Shown piece by piece: positions 16,001-22,306 of a stretch of 38,083 bases of DNA. A model generated the notes under the pieces. That model worked only from the letters and a program-made list of their open reading frames with translations, ran no database searches and was not told the DNA's origin. The stretch comes from CAZNLH01 sp964573995 (GTDB taxonomy: Bacteria; Gemmatimonadota; CAZMKB01; CAZNLH01). Each line of letters opens with the position of its first letter. Position 1 is the stretch's first letter. The stretch covers positions 1-38,083 of the forward strand of contig CAZNLH010000023.1 of the NCBI GenBank assembly GCA_964573995.1, read 5' to 3'. The translations under genes and the position numbers were made by a program.

Positions 16001-16620
16001 AGGCGGAGGAAAACCGTTTGAAGGTGCTAAGGGAGCAGAGGGACGACCTATTGAAGGCGAAGGGTTCACTCGAGTCGACGATACGTCGGGTAAACCGAAC
16101 CGCAAGAGAACGCTTCCTGGAGACCTTTGCGATGGTAAGAGAGAACTTTCGTGATACATTCAGGGTACTATTCCGAGGGGGCAGGGCCGATCTTTTATTG
16201 GGTGAAGACGTCGATCCCCTCGAATCGGAGATCGATATGGTCGCCCAACCGTTCGGGAAGCGGCTTGAGTCCGTGGATCTCCTCTCCGGGGGAGAGAGGG
16301 CCTTGACCGCTCTGGCCCTGTTGTTCGCAATCTACCAGGTATGGCCGAATCCTTTCTGTATCCTGGATGAGGCCGATGCGGCGCTCGACGATTCGAACGT
16401 CAACAGGCTCCTCGATATGCTCAATAATTATAAGGAAGAGACACAATTTATTGTCATTACTCACAACAAGAAGACTATGAGCACTGCAAACTGCCTGTAC
16501 GGAGTGACCATGGAGGAGCCCGGGATATCCAAGGTGGTATCGGTGACATTGGATGGTGGAGATGGGGGAGGCGCGCGTTCCGGAATGAAGTCCGAAGAAG
16601 AGAAGCAGGTCAGTGTATAA
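13024..16620 (+). CDS. smc: Chromosome segregation protein SMC
   Basis: A full-length 1198-residue SMC ATPase, the core of the bacterial condensin that organises and segregates the nucleoid with ScpA/ScpB. Walker A GPNGCGKSN is at residues 31-39, and the Q-loop region SLIEQKMIDAIL at about 140-152. A long coiled coil runs from about 165 to 505. The hinge is at about 515-660 (GVIGPVSELFEIEEQFSRAVE, then ASALKAISYLRSEGKG). The returning coiled coil reaches about 1010. The signature LLSGGERALTALALLFA is at about 1087-1103, followed by Walker B with the D-loop, FCILDEADAALDD. The start ATG overlaps the upstream stop (ATGA), indicating translational coupling. The 3' end overlaps queD by 8 nt. scpA and scpB are not in the window. 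Confidence 0.97.
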   Translation: MILKRIRIFGFKSFYRRIELDFVPGITAVVGPNGCGKSNIVDAIRWVLGEQNPRVLRGRKMDDTIFKGTQARKPLNMSEVTLTFDNCSGRISLPYDEVTITRRLFRSGESEYLINDVKCRLKDVSDLILEMRIGTNAYSLIEQKMIDAILNGGGGERRRILEDAAGIVKYKDRKRQALRKLERTSRDLEQIQVLAGEVERLVKGLKRHAGKANRYRAYKGREKEIEVTLAIREYERIRGRREDVKVRLGSLEEERRALEAERGKLEERLREGKSGLAEMDKRLAGIRGDLRIRSDEIKRLDERGAILRERTTHRQGRMRQIDLEIRDFDRSREALLKELGELNGEKEGRSAKLEEIAGRLEDLKGRKREVDELFDRQAGRYRMEETRRMDQLREIAEIKARLGTVEKERDSLIERRKGLERLIAEKREEIVGACLDKDRFLEEIVGLRAIVDKMSKRLEKLVGMRGKISRRRDTSTREIEKHQVQLNNIMAQVELQQRWSDEYEGYPEGVIAVMKAIDRLDGVIGPVSELFEIEEQFSRAVEVGLRSYVKMVVTEDNASALKAISYLRSEGKGMASFISMEVVRMADRSRIPRPPSWVIASGVDVVRCDQSLEPLRDLLLGDLWIAPPPLGREDVEEYFKAPGRVVALDGSVLRDHVVLSGGSPLCRGSLIVQRSRRIEALRREADLIRKNLQKMEADRRRLDQIFNETDVAYAELSRRLEEESTLLEDKEHTLLGFDREESILRGELSRLEEELPGISTSLESNEAEAMDLGKALSKTDQALDLPEGPQPVGEMEGLREEKKSIDREVEALRLDEAALKSSLIEAVKRAERLEAEIGEREEHRKRLDQERAVIEEELVGLGEEARAVREERDRATIETEELEGGLNGIEDEARNARLKLDQDGEKERDLRRRLEVRMAEIQRLGLEENDLGNRMRMLEERIEEKYNSVLSELAPPDIEKDTMNEDLEGELREVRAKIAGLGHVNFTALDQYEAEENRLKVLREQRDDLLKAKGSLESTIRRVNRTARERFLETFAMVRENFRDTFRVLFRGGRADLLLGEDVDPLESEIDMVAQPFGKRLESVDLLSGGERALTALALLFAIYQVWPNPFCILDEADAALDDSNVNRLLDMLNNYKEETQFIVITHNKKTMSTANCLYGVTMEEPGISKVVSVTLDGGDGGGARSGMKSEEEKQVSV

Positions 16621-16978
16621 ACTGAGTGTACATTCCACGTTTTCGGCTTCCCATGAACTCAGGGGTTATCCCGGGGACTGTGCCAGGCTCCATGGCCACA
16701 ACTGGGGGGTAACGATGGTAGTCTTGGTTGAAGATACGGATGAATTGGGGATGGGCATAGATTTCAGGACGTTGCGGGAGGTCCTTGACAGAGTCGTTCA
16801 GAACTTCGACCATAGGCACTTGAATGACCTCGATCCCTTCCTGGATGTCAACCCGACTGCGGAGTCCATAGCCCGATATCTCTTTCATGAGGTTAGATCC
16901 GAGTTGTCCGAGGGCGTGAAAGTGCAGGAGGTGAGGGTGGAAGAGACAGACCGGTATTGGGCTGCCTACCTGGAATAG
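16613..16978 (+). CDS. queD: 6-carboxytetrahydropterin synthase QueD
   Basis: A 121-residue T-fold enzyme that converts dihydroneopterin triphosphate to 6-carboxytetrahydropterin, the second step of 7-deazaguanine (queuosine/preQ0) synthesis. Zn ligands are His in SASHEL and the paired His of LHGHNW. The catalytic Cys is in GDCARLHGH. FDHRHLND and PTAESIARYLF are the family's second half, and VRVEETDRYWAAY holds the conserved Glu. GTG 16613 lies within the last codons of smc. Length is normal. The queE and queC genes follow after a 188-nt gap. Confidence 0.93.
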   Translation: MYKLSVHSTFSASHELRGYPGDCARLHGHNWGVTMVVLVEDTDELGMGIDFRTLREVLDRVVQNFDHRHLNDLDPFLDVNPTAESIARYLFHEVRSELSEGVKVQEVRVEETDRYWAAYLE

Positions 16979-17055
16979 CGGGTCGTTCAGGTGATTCGGA
17001 ACACCAGGCTATCTTTTCCATTAATATGATGTGCATATATCCGGTCTTGCGAAGT

Positions 17056-17093
17056 GGCAGGCACTTCCACCGTGGTGGTAGTCGTCACCTGCC
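17056..17093 (+). promoter_or_regulatory. Possible structured leader upstream of queE
   Basis: In the 188-nt gap between queD and queE, GGCAGG (17056-17061) pairs with CCTGCC (17088-17093). Inside it, CCAC/GTGG (17067-17078) forms a small hairpin with a CGTG loop. A second small stem, CTCC/GGGAG, lies near 17131-17143. I see no match to known preQ1 riboswitch consensus sequences, so a regulatory role is only inferred from position. Confidence 0.3.
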
Positions 17094-17166
17094 GGTCATG
17101 GGGAAATCGAAAGGGATTGCAATCTCCTGCCGGGAGTGAAGCACGAGGAGTGAGGCCGCGATAATT

Positions 17167-17826
17167 ATGTGGGTATCAGGGATCTACGAGTCGATCATGG
17201 GGGAACTCCCCCTTCAGGGATATCCCGCGGTAGTGCTGCGTCTCGCCGGGTGCAACCTGCGATGCACTTATTGTGATGCGTCGGAGGCACTGGTGGTCGA
17301 AGAGGGGAAGAATAAGTCGCTTACCGTCGATCAGGTCGTCAGGAAGGTTCGATCCTTCGACCGGCGTATGGTCCTCGTTACAGGGGGTGAACCGTTGAGC
17401 CAGGTGGAGACGCCCGAGGTGGTCCGGCGCCTGCTGTCGGAGGGTCTGGAGGTCGTACTGGAGACGAATGGAACGTACGACGTCTCCTGTATCCCGGGGC
17501 GCGTGACCAAGGTAGTGGATGTAAAGTGCCCTGGCAGCGGATCATCCGGGTCCTTCCTTGTCTCCATCCTCGGGGTACTCGGCCCCCACGATCGCCTGAA
17601 GTTTGTGTTGAGAGATCGCGAAGATTACCTCTGGAGCCTCGATTTTTTGAAGAGGCACGGCCTCCTCTTGGATGGGGGCCGGGCGCCCGGTGTAGGTGTT
17701 CCAGGAATCCTTTTCTCCCCCGTCCATGGGGATTTGGACCCGGCTGAAGCGGCGAGATGGATCCTGGAAGATCGGGTGATGGTGCAACTCAATTTTCAAC
17801 TCCACAAGTCGATAGGCCTGCCGTAG
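17167..17826 (+). CDS. queE: 7-carboxy-7-deazaguanine synthase QueE (radical SAM)
   Basis: A 219-residue radical SAM enzyme that rearranges 6-carboxytetrahydropterin to 7-carboxy-7-deazaguanine. The N-terminal substrate-entry segment SGIYESIMGELPLQGYPAVVLRLAGC leads into the cluster motif CNLRCTYCD (CxxxCxxC). VLVTGGEPLSQ is the GGE SAM-binding motif, followed by LETNGT and VDVKCPGSG, all typical of QueE. The C-terminus (VMVQLNFQLHKSIGLP) matches the conserved QLHK ending. ATG 17167 is preceded by GAGGAGTGAGG. Together with queD and queC this gives the GTP-derived branch to preQ0. queF and tgt are not in the window. Confidence 0.94.
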   Translation: MWVSGIYESIMGELPLQGYPAVVLRLAGCNLRCTYCDASEALVVEEGKNKSLTVDQVVRKVRSFDRRMVLVTGGEPLSQVETPEVVRRLLSEGLEVVLETNGTYDVSCIPGRVTKVVDVKCPGSGSSGSFLVSILGVLGPHDRLKFVLRDREDYLWSLDFLKRHGLLLDGGRAPGVGVPGILFSPVHGDLDPAEAARWILEDRVMVQLNFQLHKSIGLP

Positions 17827-17873
17827 GCGATGGCGGGCCTGTAGCCGGGAGATCCCGGGGAGGGGGTAACTCT

Positions 17874-18542
17874 TTGAGTCGAGAGATGGCAGTGGTCCTG
17901 GTCAGCGGGGGGTTGGATAGTTGCGTGACCGCGGCCATCGCTTCGAAGAATTACAGGCCCGCATTCCTTCACTGCACTTATGGCCAGCGGACGGCAGAGC
18001 GGGAGGTGGAGGCCTTCGAGGCGATTTGCCGTTATTACGGCGTGGAAAGGGACCTAATTGTCGACCTGTCCTATCTGGGAGGAATGGGCGGATCAAGCCT
18101 GACGGACACCTCGATCGAGGTGGATGAGGGGCAGTCGCCGCCGGGAGAGATTCCATCCACCTACGTTCCATTTCGTAACAGTAACTTCCTCTGCGCGGCC
18201 GTCTCCTGGGCAGAGGTCCTGGGTGCGCGTCGTATCTTCATAGGGGCGGTGGAGAGTGACAGTACAGGCTATCCGGATTGCAGAAAGGGTTACTATGATG
18301 CCTTCAACCGTCTCGTCAGGCACGGCACGAGGACCGGGGATATAACCATCGTCGCTCCGCTGATAGACAAGGGGAAGGCTGAGATAGTCCGGCTTGGGCT
18401 GGAGTTGAAGGCACCTCTTCACCTGACGTGGTCGTGTTACGTAAGGAGCGACCGGGCCTGCGGGCGATGCGAGAGTTGCATACTGCGTATCAAGGGGTTC
18501 CATGATGCCGGCAGTGAGGACCTGATCCCCTATGTCAGGTAG
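17874..18542 (+). CDS. queC: 7-cyano-7-deazaguanine synthase QueC
   Basis: A 222-residue PP-loop enzyme that amidates and dehydrates 7-carboxy-7-deazaguanine to preQ0 using ATP and ammonia. VVLVSGGLDSCVTA is the PP-loop, and HCTYGQRTAERE is the adjacent conserved strand. STYVPFRNSNFLCAAVSWAE and GAVESDSTGYPDCR are family hallmarks. The Zn site is the Cys set in CYVRSDRACGRCESC. TTG 17874, with GGAGGGGG at 17858-17865, is preferred. The frame stays open back to 17757 but would overlap queE by 70 nt with a non-conserved Gly-rich extension. ATG 17886 is a possible alternative. Confidence 0.93.
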   Translation: MSREMAVVLVSGGLDSCVTAAIASKNYRPAFLHCTYGQRTAEREVEAFEAICRYYGVERDLIVDLSYLGGMGGSSLTDTSIEVDEGQSPPGEIPSTYVPFRNSNFLCAAVSWAEVLGARRIFIGAVESDSTGYPDCRKGYYDAFNRLVRHGTRTGDITIVAPLIDKGKAEIVRLGLELKAPLHLTWSCYVRSDRACGRCESCILRIKGFHDAGSEDLIPYVR

Positions 18543-18594
18543 TCATGAGAATCGGCTCTGCCCGGGGCTGGTCGCTTGCCTTAGGGGTTGATCC

Positions 18595-19635
18595 ATGGCC
18601 AGTCGTGTACCAATCAATCGGAGTAAAGATACGGAAATACTGCCGCCGGGCAAGTTGCCTAACGACCTCCTGCGTGAATTACTGGACCGTTACACCACTG
18701 GTGACGAATCGGTAGTGCAGGGTCCCGATACGGGCATCGACGCCACCTTGATAAGCCTGGGGGGTCGCTTGCTGGTGGCGAAGGCCGATCCGGTTACCTT
18801 CCTGACGGAAGACCTCGGCCATTATGTGGTAAATATCAACGCGAACGATGTCGCCTGCATGGGGGGTAAACCGAGGTGGTTCATGGTCTCGCTCCTGTTC
18901 CCGGCGGGGACTGCCACGCTGGGTGGGGTGGAAGAGGCATTCGCCGGGATCCGCAAGACGTGCGATGAACTCTCCATATCGTTCTGCGGGGGGCACACAG
19001 AGGTCACGGATGCCGTAACGAGGGTGGTGGCCGCCGGCGTGATGATGGGTACCCCGCTTACAGGCACGACATTTCAGGCATCTCGCGCGCGGCCAGGTTG
19101 TTCAATTGTCATGACGGAGGGCGTTGCCATTGAGGGGACTTCGATCATTGCGAGGAAGAGGAGGCGGGAGGTAAAAGACACATGGGGGGACGAGTTCCTG
19201 GAGAGGTGCCTGGAGTTCATGCTGAGTCCCGGGATAAGCGTTGTCAAGGCCGCGGGGATCGCCTCCGCCGCCCAAGGGGTCATGGCGATGCATGACCCGA
19301 CGGAGGGAGGTCTCTCCGCTGCCCTCCACGAGTTTGCGGATGCGTCGGGTACGGGGTTCGTGGTCTACGGGGAATCCATTCCGGTCTACCCGGAGACGAG
19401 GGCGCTGTGCGAGAGGTACGGAATTGATCCGATGGGCATTGTATCTTCAGGCGCCTTGCTACTGGCGGTCGATGGGGATAAGGAGGCCGGCCTGTTGGCC
19501 TCACTTGATGCGGCCGGGATATCGGCACGGGTGATCGGGAGGTTCGTTGGCGACACCCGTAGGAGGAAGATCGTGGAAGGGGGAAAAGAGGTCGATTTGC
19601 AGCGGTATGACAGGGATGAGATCCTCAAGGTATAA
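18595..19635 (+). CDS. PurM/HypE-superfamily (AIR synthase-related) protein
   Basis: A 346-residue protein with the two-part AIR synthase fold. The N-terminal ATP-binding half contains LVAKADPVTFLTEDLGHYVVNINANDVACMGGKPRWFMVSLLFP. Next is GISFCGGHTEVTD-like sequence. The C-terminal half has GVMAMHDPTEGGLSAALHEFADASG and GALLLAV, as in HypE and related kinases. True HypE ends with a conserved C-terminal Cys that receives the carbamoyl group; this protein ends DEILKV with no terminal Cys. No hydrogenase genes are near. It therefore probably belongs to the uncharacterised AIR-synthase-like branch and uses ATP to activate an amide or phosphate group. ATG 18595 follows AGGGG. Confidence 0.8.
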   Translation: MASRVPINRSKDTEILPPGKLPNDLLRELLDRYTTGDESVVQGPDTGIDATLISLGGRLLVAKADPVTFLTEDLGHYVVNINANDVACMGGKPRWFMVSLLFPAGTATLGGVEEAFAGIRKTCDELSISFCGGHTEVTDAVTRVVAAGVMMGTPLTGTTFQASRARPGCSIVMTEGVAIEGTSIIARKRRREVKDTWGDEFLERCLEFMLSPGISVVKAAGIASAAQGVMAMHDPTEGGLSAALHEFADASGTGFVVYGESIPVYPETRALCERYGIDPMGIVSSGALLLAVDGDKEAGLLASLDAAGISARVIGRFVGDTRRRKIVEGGKEVDLQRYDRDEILKV

Positions 19636-19646
19636 TAAGGTATAAT
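19607..19646 (+). promoter_or_regulatory. Promoter with duplicated -10 (AAGGTATAAT x2) for rarA
   Basis: The 10-mer AAGGTATAAT occurs twice in tandem (19627-19636 and 19637-19646), placing perfect TATAAT hexamers at 19631-19636 and 19641-19646. ATGACA at 19607-19612 is a one-mismatch -35, with an 18-nt spacer to the first -10. The stop of the upstream gene lies inside the first copy. Initiation from the second -10 would fall at about 19653, the predicted rarA start codon. Confidence 0.55.
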
Positions 19647-19652
19647 GAGATC

Positions 19653-21089
19653 GTGACGATGAATGAATGTGGCATGGAAAACGACGGCGCCGAGGCTGAA
19701 CTGTTCCCGGTCCAGGAGGAAAGGGGGACGGCGGGAGGTGCATCTCCCCTGGCCTCCAGGATGAGGCCGCGTTGTATCGAGGAGTTCATGGGCCAGGGGC
19801 ATATCATGGGAGAGGGGAGTGTGCTTCGCACCATGATGGAGAAGGACGCCTTGAACTCTTTGATCCTGTGGGGTCCTCCCGGCAGCGGGAAGACTACGAT
19901 AGCGATGATCATGGCCCGGATGACGGGATCGGATTTCGTATCGTTCAGCGCCGTCACCTCCGGCATCAAGGACATCCGCAGGGTAGTAAAGCGCGCGGAA
20001 GAGAACAGGATCCTAAGTAAGAGGAGGACTGTCCTCTTCTGCGATGAGATTCACCGGTTCAACAAGTCCCAGCAGGATGCCTTCCTGCCTCACGTGGAGG
20101 ACGGGAGCATCATCCTGGTCGGGGCCACCACGGAGAACCCATCCTTCGAAGTGAATTCCCCCCTCCTTTCGCGGTCCCGTGTCTTTGTTTTGAAGCCCCT
20201 TTCTCCCGGAGAGATAAAGGTCCTCCTTACCAGGGCGCTGAATGACAAGGAAAGGGGCCTGGGCCGGCTCGGTCTCGAGTTGGGTGATGAGGTGCTCGAC
20301 ATAATCGCCTCTTCCTCTGACGGCGACGCCCGACGCGCCCTGAACCTCCTCGAACTCTCCTCTATCCTGCTACCTTCCGGCGATAAGGTGATCTCTCGAG
20401 AGATCGTGCGGAGGGCCCTGCAGCGGAAGCACCTGCATTACGACAAGGCGGGAGAGGAACACTACAACCTGATATCGGCACTCCACAAGAGCCTGCGGGG
20501 CGGCGACCCGGATGCCTCCCTCTACTGGCTGGCGAGGATGCTCGAGGCGGGTGAAGATCCCCTTTACATCGCCCGACGCCTGGTGCGCTTCGCCTCCGAG
20601 GATATAGGACTTGCCGACGCGGGCGCGCTGACCATCGTAGTGGCCGCCCGTGACGCTGTACACTTTATCGGCCTGCCGGAGGGAGACCTTGCCCTGGCGG
20701 AAGCGGTCGTCTACCTGGCAACTGCGCCGAAGAGCAATGCGGTGTACACGGCATACTCCTCGGCGAAGAGGGCAGTGGAAGAGGAACCCAACGCCCCGGT
20801 TCCCATCGAATTGAGAAATGCACCGACGCAACTGATGAAGGAACTTGGATTCGGAGAAGGATATAAGTATCCACACGATGCCCCCGATCGGATAGTCGAC
20901 CAGCAGTACCTGCCGGAAGGGCTACTTGGCAGGAAGTTTTATCATCCAACGGACTCGGGCCGTGAAGGTGAGGTGAGGAGGCGCCTGGAACGGTGGTGGG
21001 AAACACGGCGTTCGCTGGAGGCCAGGCGGGTTGCGGGTCCGGGAAGACGATCCGGCGAAGACACGGGGGGTAAAGGTGAGAGAAAGTGA
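19653..21089 (+). CDS. rarA: Replication-associated recombination protein RarA (MgsA)
   Basis: A 478-residue clamp-loader-like AAA+ ATPase that acts at stalled replication forks. SPLASRMRPRCIEEFMGQGHIMGEGSVLR is the family's opening. Walker A GPPGSGKTT is at about residues 73-81, and Walker B/DEIH with FCDEIHRFNKSQQD is at about 128-141. LVGATTENPSFEVNSPLLSRSRVF holds sensor 1 and the Arg finger, and DGDARRALNLLEL is sensor 2. The C-terminal tetramerisation part contains RRLVRFASEDIGLAD and KYPHD-type sequence ending in FYHPTDSGREGEV. GTG 19653 is shown. ATG 19659 or 19674 are possible starts, as the local ribosome binding site is weak. Confidence 0.95.
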   Translation: MTMNECGMENDGAEAELFPVQEERGTAGGASPLASRMRPRCIEEFMGQGHIMGEGSVLRTMMEKDALNSLILWGPPGSGKTTIAMIMARMTGSDFVSFSAVTSGIKDIRRVVKRAEENRILSKRRTVLFCDEIHRFNKSQQDAFLPHVEDGSIILVGATTENPSFEVNSPLLSRSRVFVLKPLSPGEIKVLLTRALNDKERGLGRLGLELGDEVLDIIASSSDGDARRALNLLELSSILLPSGDKVISREIVRRALQRKHLHYDKAGEEHYNLISALHKSLRGGDPDASLYWLARMLEAGEDPLYIARRLVRFASEDIGLADAGALTIVVAARDAVHFIGLPEGDLALAEAVVYLATAPKSNAVYTAYSSAKRAVEEEPNAPVPIELRNAPTQLMKELGFGEGYKYPHDAPDRIVDQQYLPEGLLGRKFYHPTDSGREGEVRRRLERWWETRRSLEARRVAGPGRRSGEDTGGKGERK

Positions 21090-21130
21090 AGTTGCCCCTG
21101 AGGCCTGAGGGAGAATGAATCAGAAATATC

Positions 21131-21159
21131 TTTACATCTCGAATCCTTATTGATATATT
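21131..21159 (+). promoter_or_regulatory. Sigma-70-type promoter for the 240-aa conserved protein
   Basis: TTTACA (21131-21136), a 17-nt spacer, then TATATT (21154-21159), in an AT-rich gap. The expected start is at about 21166, leaving a leader of about 95 nt before ATG 21260. Confidence 0.6.
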
Positions 21160-21259
21160 TATTACCGGTATCCCAATACCTTCCATCTACCCGACACCAG
21201 GTCTTCCGAAAAGAGGAGTATGGACACAGATCTCGATAAGTGAGGACAGAGGAAGACAG

Positions 21260-21982
21260 ATGGTATCAAATCGGGACCAGGCCTCCGATCCGTTCATCCT
21301 TGCAGAGCGCCTGCTGAGCAACCTGCCGGGGGTCATATCCGCAAAGATAAACACAGACCAGGAAGGGGAAGTCATCGAGGTCCATATCCTGGCGGACCAT
21401 AACCGGGCGCCGAAACAGATCGTCCGTGACGTGGAGTCCGCCCTCGTGTCAGGGTTCAATATCTCGGTGGATCACAAGCGCATCAGCGTCGCCCAGTTGA
21501 GGCGGCCTGATGTCAGGTTGAACGGAAAGGAGGAGTTTGAGGTCCATTTTCCGGCGAATACCACCGGTGATCACAAAGAAGACAAGAAGGCGGGAAACCA
21601 GGGGCGCCTGAGGTTCGATCGGTTCGAGGTGGCCTCCAGCGGGAACCTCAAGTGCCGCGCCGAGGTCATCCTGGCCAATGGCGGGGGTATTTTCCGTGGA
21701 GTTTGCGAGGATACCAACACGGCCGTCAACCAGATGAAGATCAGCGCAAAGGCGGTCCTTTCCGCGCTGGAAGAGTATCTCAGGGGTGAGAAGGCCTTTA
21801 CGCTCGAGGAACTCAAGGTAATCGAAAGGGCCAACTCGCCGGTCGTAATGGTGGTGGTGGGTGCCGTCACATCCAATGGTGCCACCTCCCTGATCGGCAC
21901 CTCGTTCCTCGGCAAGGACCGTAACCGGTCGGCCGCTCTTGCCACGCTCAAGGCGGTAAACCGTTATCTCGGCAGCGAATGA
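21260..21982 (+). CDS. Conserved uncharacterised protein, two-domain
   Basis: A 240-residue soluble protein without a recognisable enzyme motif. The N-terminal part (residues about 15-75) has a pattern I associate with widely distributed unnamed proteins. Its segments are GVISAKINTDQEGEVIEVHILAD, APKQIVRDVESALVSGF and VDHKRISVAQL. After a charged linker (about 95-115), the C-terminal part (RLRFDRFEVASSGNLKCRAEV, then AVNQMKISAKAVLSALEEYL) alternates strands and helices. It ends with VVMVVVGAVTSNGATSLIGTSF and a helix. GAGGAAG precedes ATG 21260. It has its own promoter and sits just ahead of the peptide/HD-GYP unit. No function can be given. Confidence 0.75.
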   Translation: MVSNRDQASDPFILAERLLSNLPGVISAKINTDQEGEVIEVHILADHNRAPKQIVRDVESALVSGFNISVDHKRISVAQLRRPDVRLNGKEEFEVHFPANTTGDHKEDKKAGNQGRLRFDRFEVASSGNLKCRAEVILANGGGIFRGVCEDTNTAVNQMKISAKAVLSALEEYLRGEKAFTLEELKVIERANSPVVMVVVGAVTSNGATSLIGTSFLGKDRNRSAALATLKAVNRYLGSE

Positions 21983-22000
21983 GGGTAGGGGAAAGGGGGC

Positions 22001-22029
22001 TTGAAGAGTAGAGGGAAAATTCTTATACT
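22001..22029 (+). promoter_or_regulatory. Promoter of the peptide / HD-GYP / radical SAM unit
   Basis: TTGAAG (22001-22006), a 17-nt spacer, then TATACT (22024-22029). The predicted start at about 22036 gives a 150-nt leader before the peptide ORF. Confidence 0.55.
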
Positions 22030-22035
22030 TTCCGA

Positions 22036-22187
22036 AGAAATCAGTGACAATGACTTAGCAGATCGGCTGACACTCGAATACCGACCGTAGTTCCTTGTTA
22101 GCGAAGCGGCACGAGATGAGATGAGCGAAAGCCGGGCCCTTATCGAACGATAGGGGTCTAATCCTTGCTTAAGGAGGTGAATCGCTC
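22036..22187 (+). promoter_or_regulatory. Structured 5' leader with 10-bp stem before a perfect Shine-Dalgarno
   Basis: The leader can form TCGG/CCGA near 22065-22088 and CGGC/GCCG near 22107-22135. Its longest stem is GGCCCTTATC paired with GATAGGGGTC across a GAAC tetraloop (about 22136-22159). Then come AATCCTTGCTT and AAGGAGGTGA (22171-22180). The last is a 10-nt perfect complement to the 16S rRNA 3' end. It does not match the c-di-GMP-I, cobalamin, SAM or preQ1 consensus as I know them. A riboswitch or attenuator is possible but unproven. Confidence 0.4.
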
Positions 22188-22271
22188 ATGCTGGTAAGAC
22201 TATTCAGTGCCCTTTCCAAGATCGCAATGGTTCTCGTTGTTTTGAGCCATAGCGGCACCAACTGCTGGTAA
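22188..22271 (+). CDS. 27-residue hydrophobic peptide ending Asn-Cys-Trp
   Basis: A short frame from ATG 22188 to TAA 22269-22271, seven nt after the AAGGAGGTGA Shine-Dalgarno. This is the strongest translation signal in the window. The peptide has a basic start (MLVRLFSALSK), a hydrophobic core (IAMVLVVLS) and a polar tail (HSGTNCW) with one Cys and a terminal Trp. The layout recalls signal-like or AgrD-like precursors. It lacks AgrD's acidic/Pro tail, and no AgrB is present. It precedes a membrane HD-GYP protein and a radical SAM enzyme, so it could be a signalling peptide, a modified-peptide precursor, a membrane toxin-like peptide or a leader peptide. It is too short for standard gene finders. 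Confidence 0.5.
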   Translation: MLVRLFSALSKIAMVLVVLSHSGTNCW

Positions 22272-22306
22272 CCAGCGGGTTCGGGTGTCAGCCCCTTTTA
22301 TCCGGA

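Noticed and set aside
22036..22187. c-di-GMP-I (GEMM) riboswitch ahead of the HD-GYP gene
   Set aside because: The conserved GEMM core segments could not be found by eye. It is left as an unassigned structured leader.
22188..22271. AgrD-type cyclic lactone autoinducer precursor
   Set aside because: The basic/hydrophobic start and Cys are similar, but the acidic Pro-containing C-terminal tail is absent and no AgrB-like peptidase is nearby.
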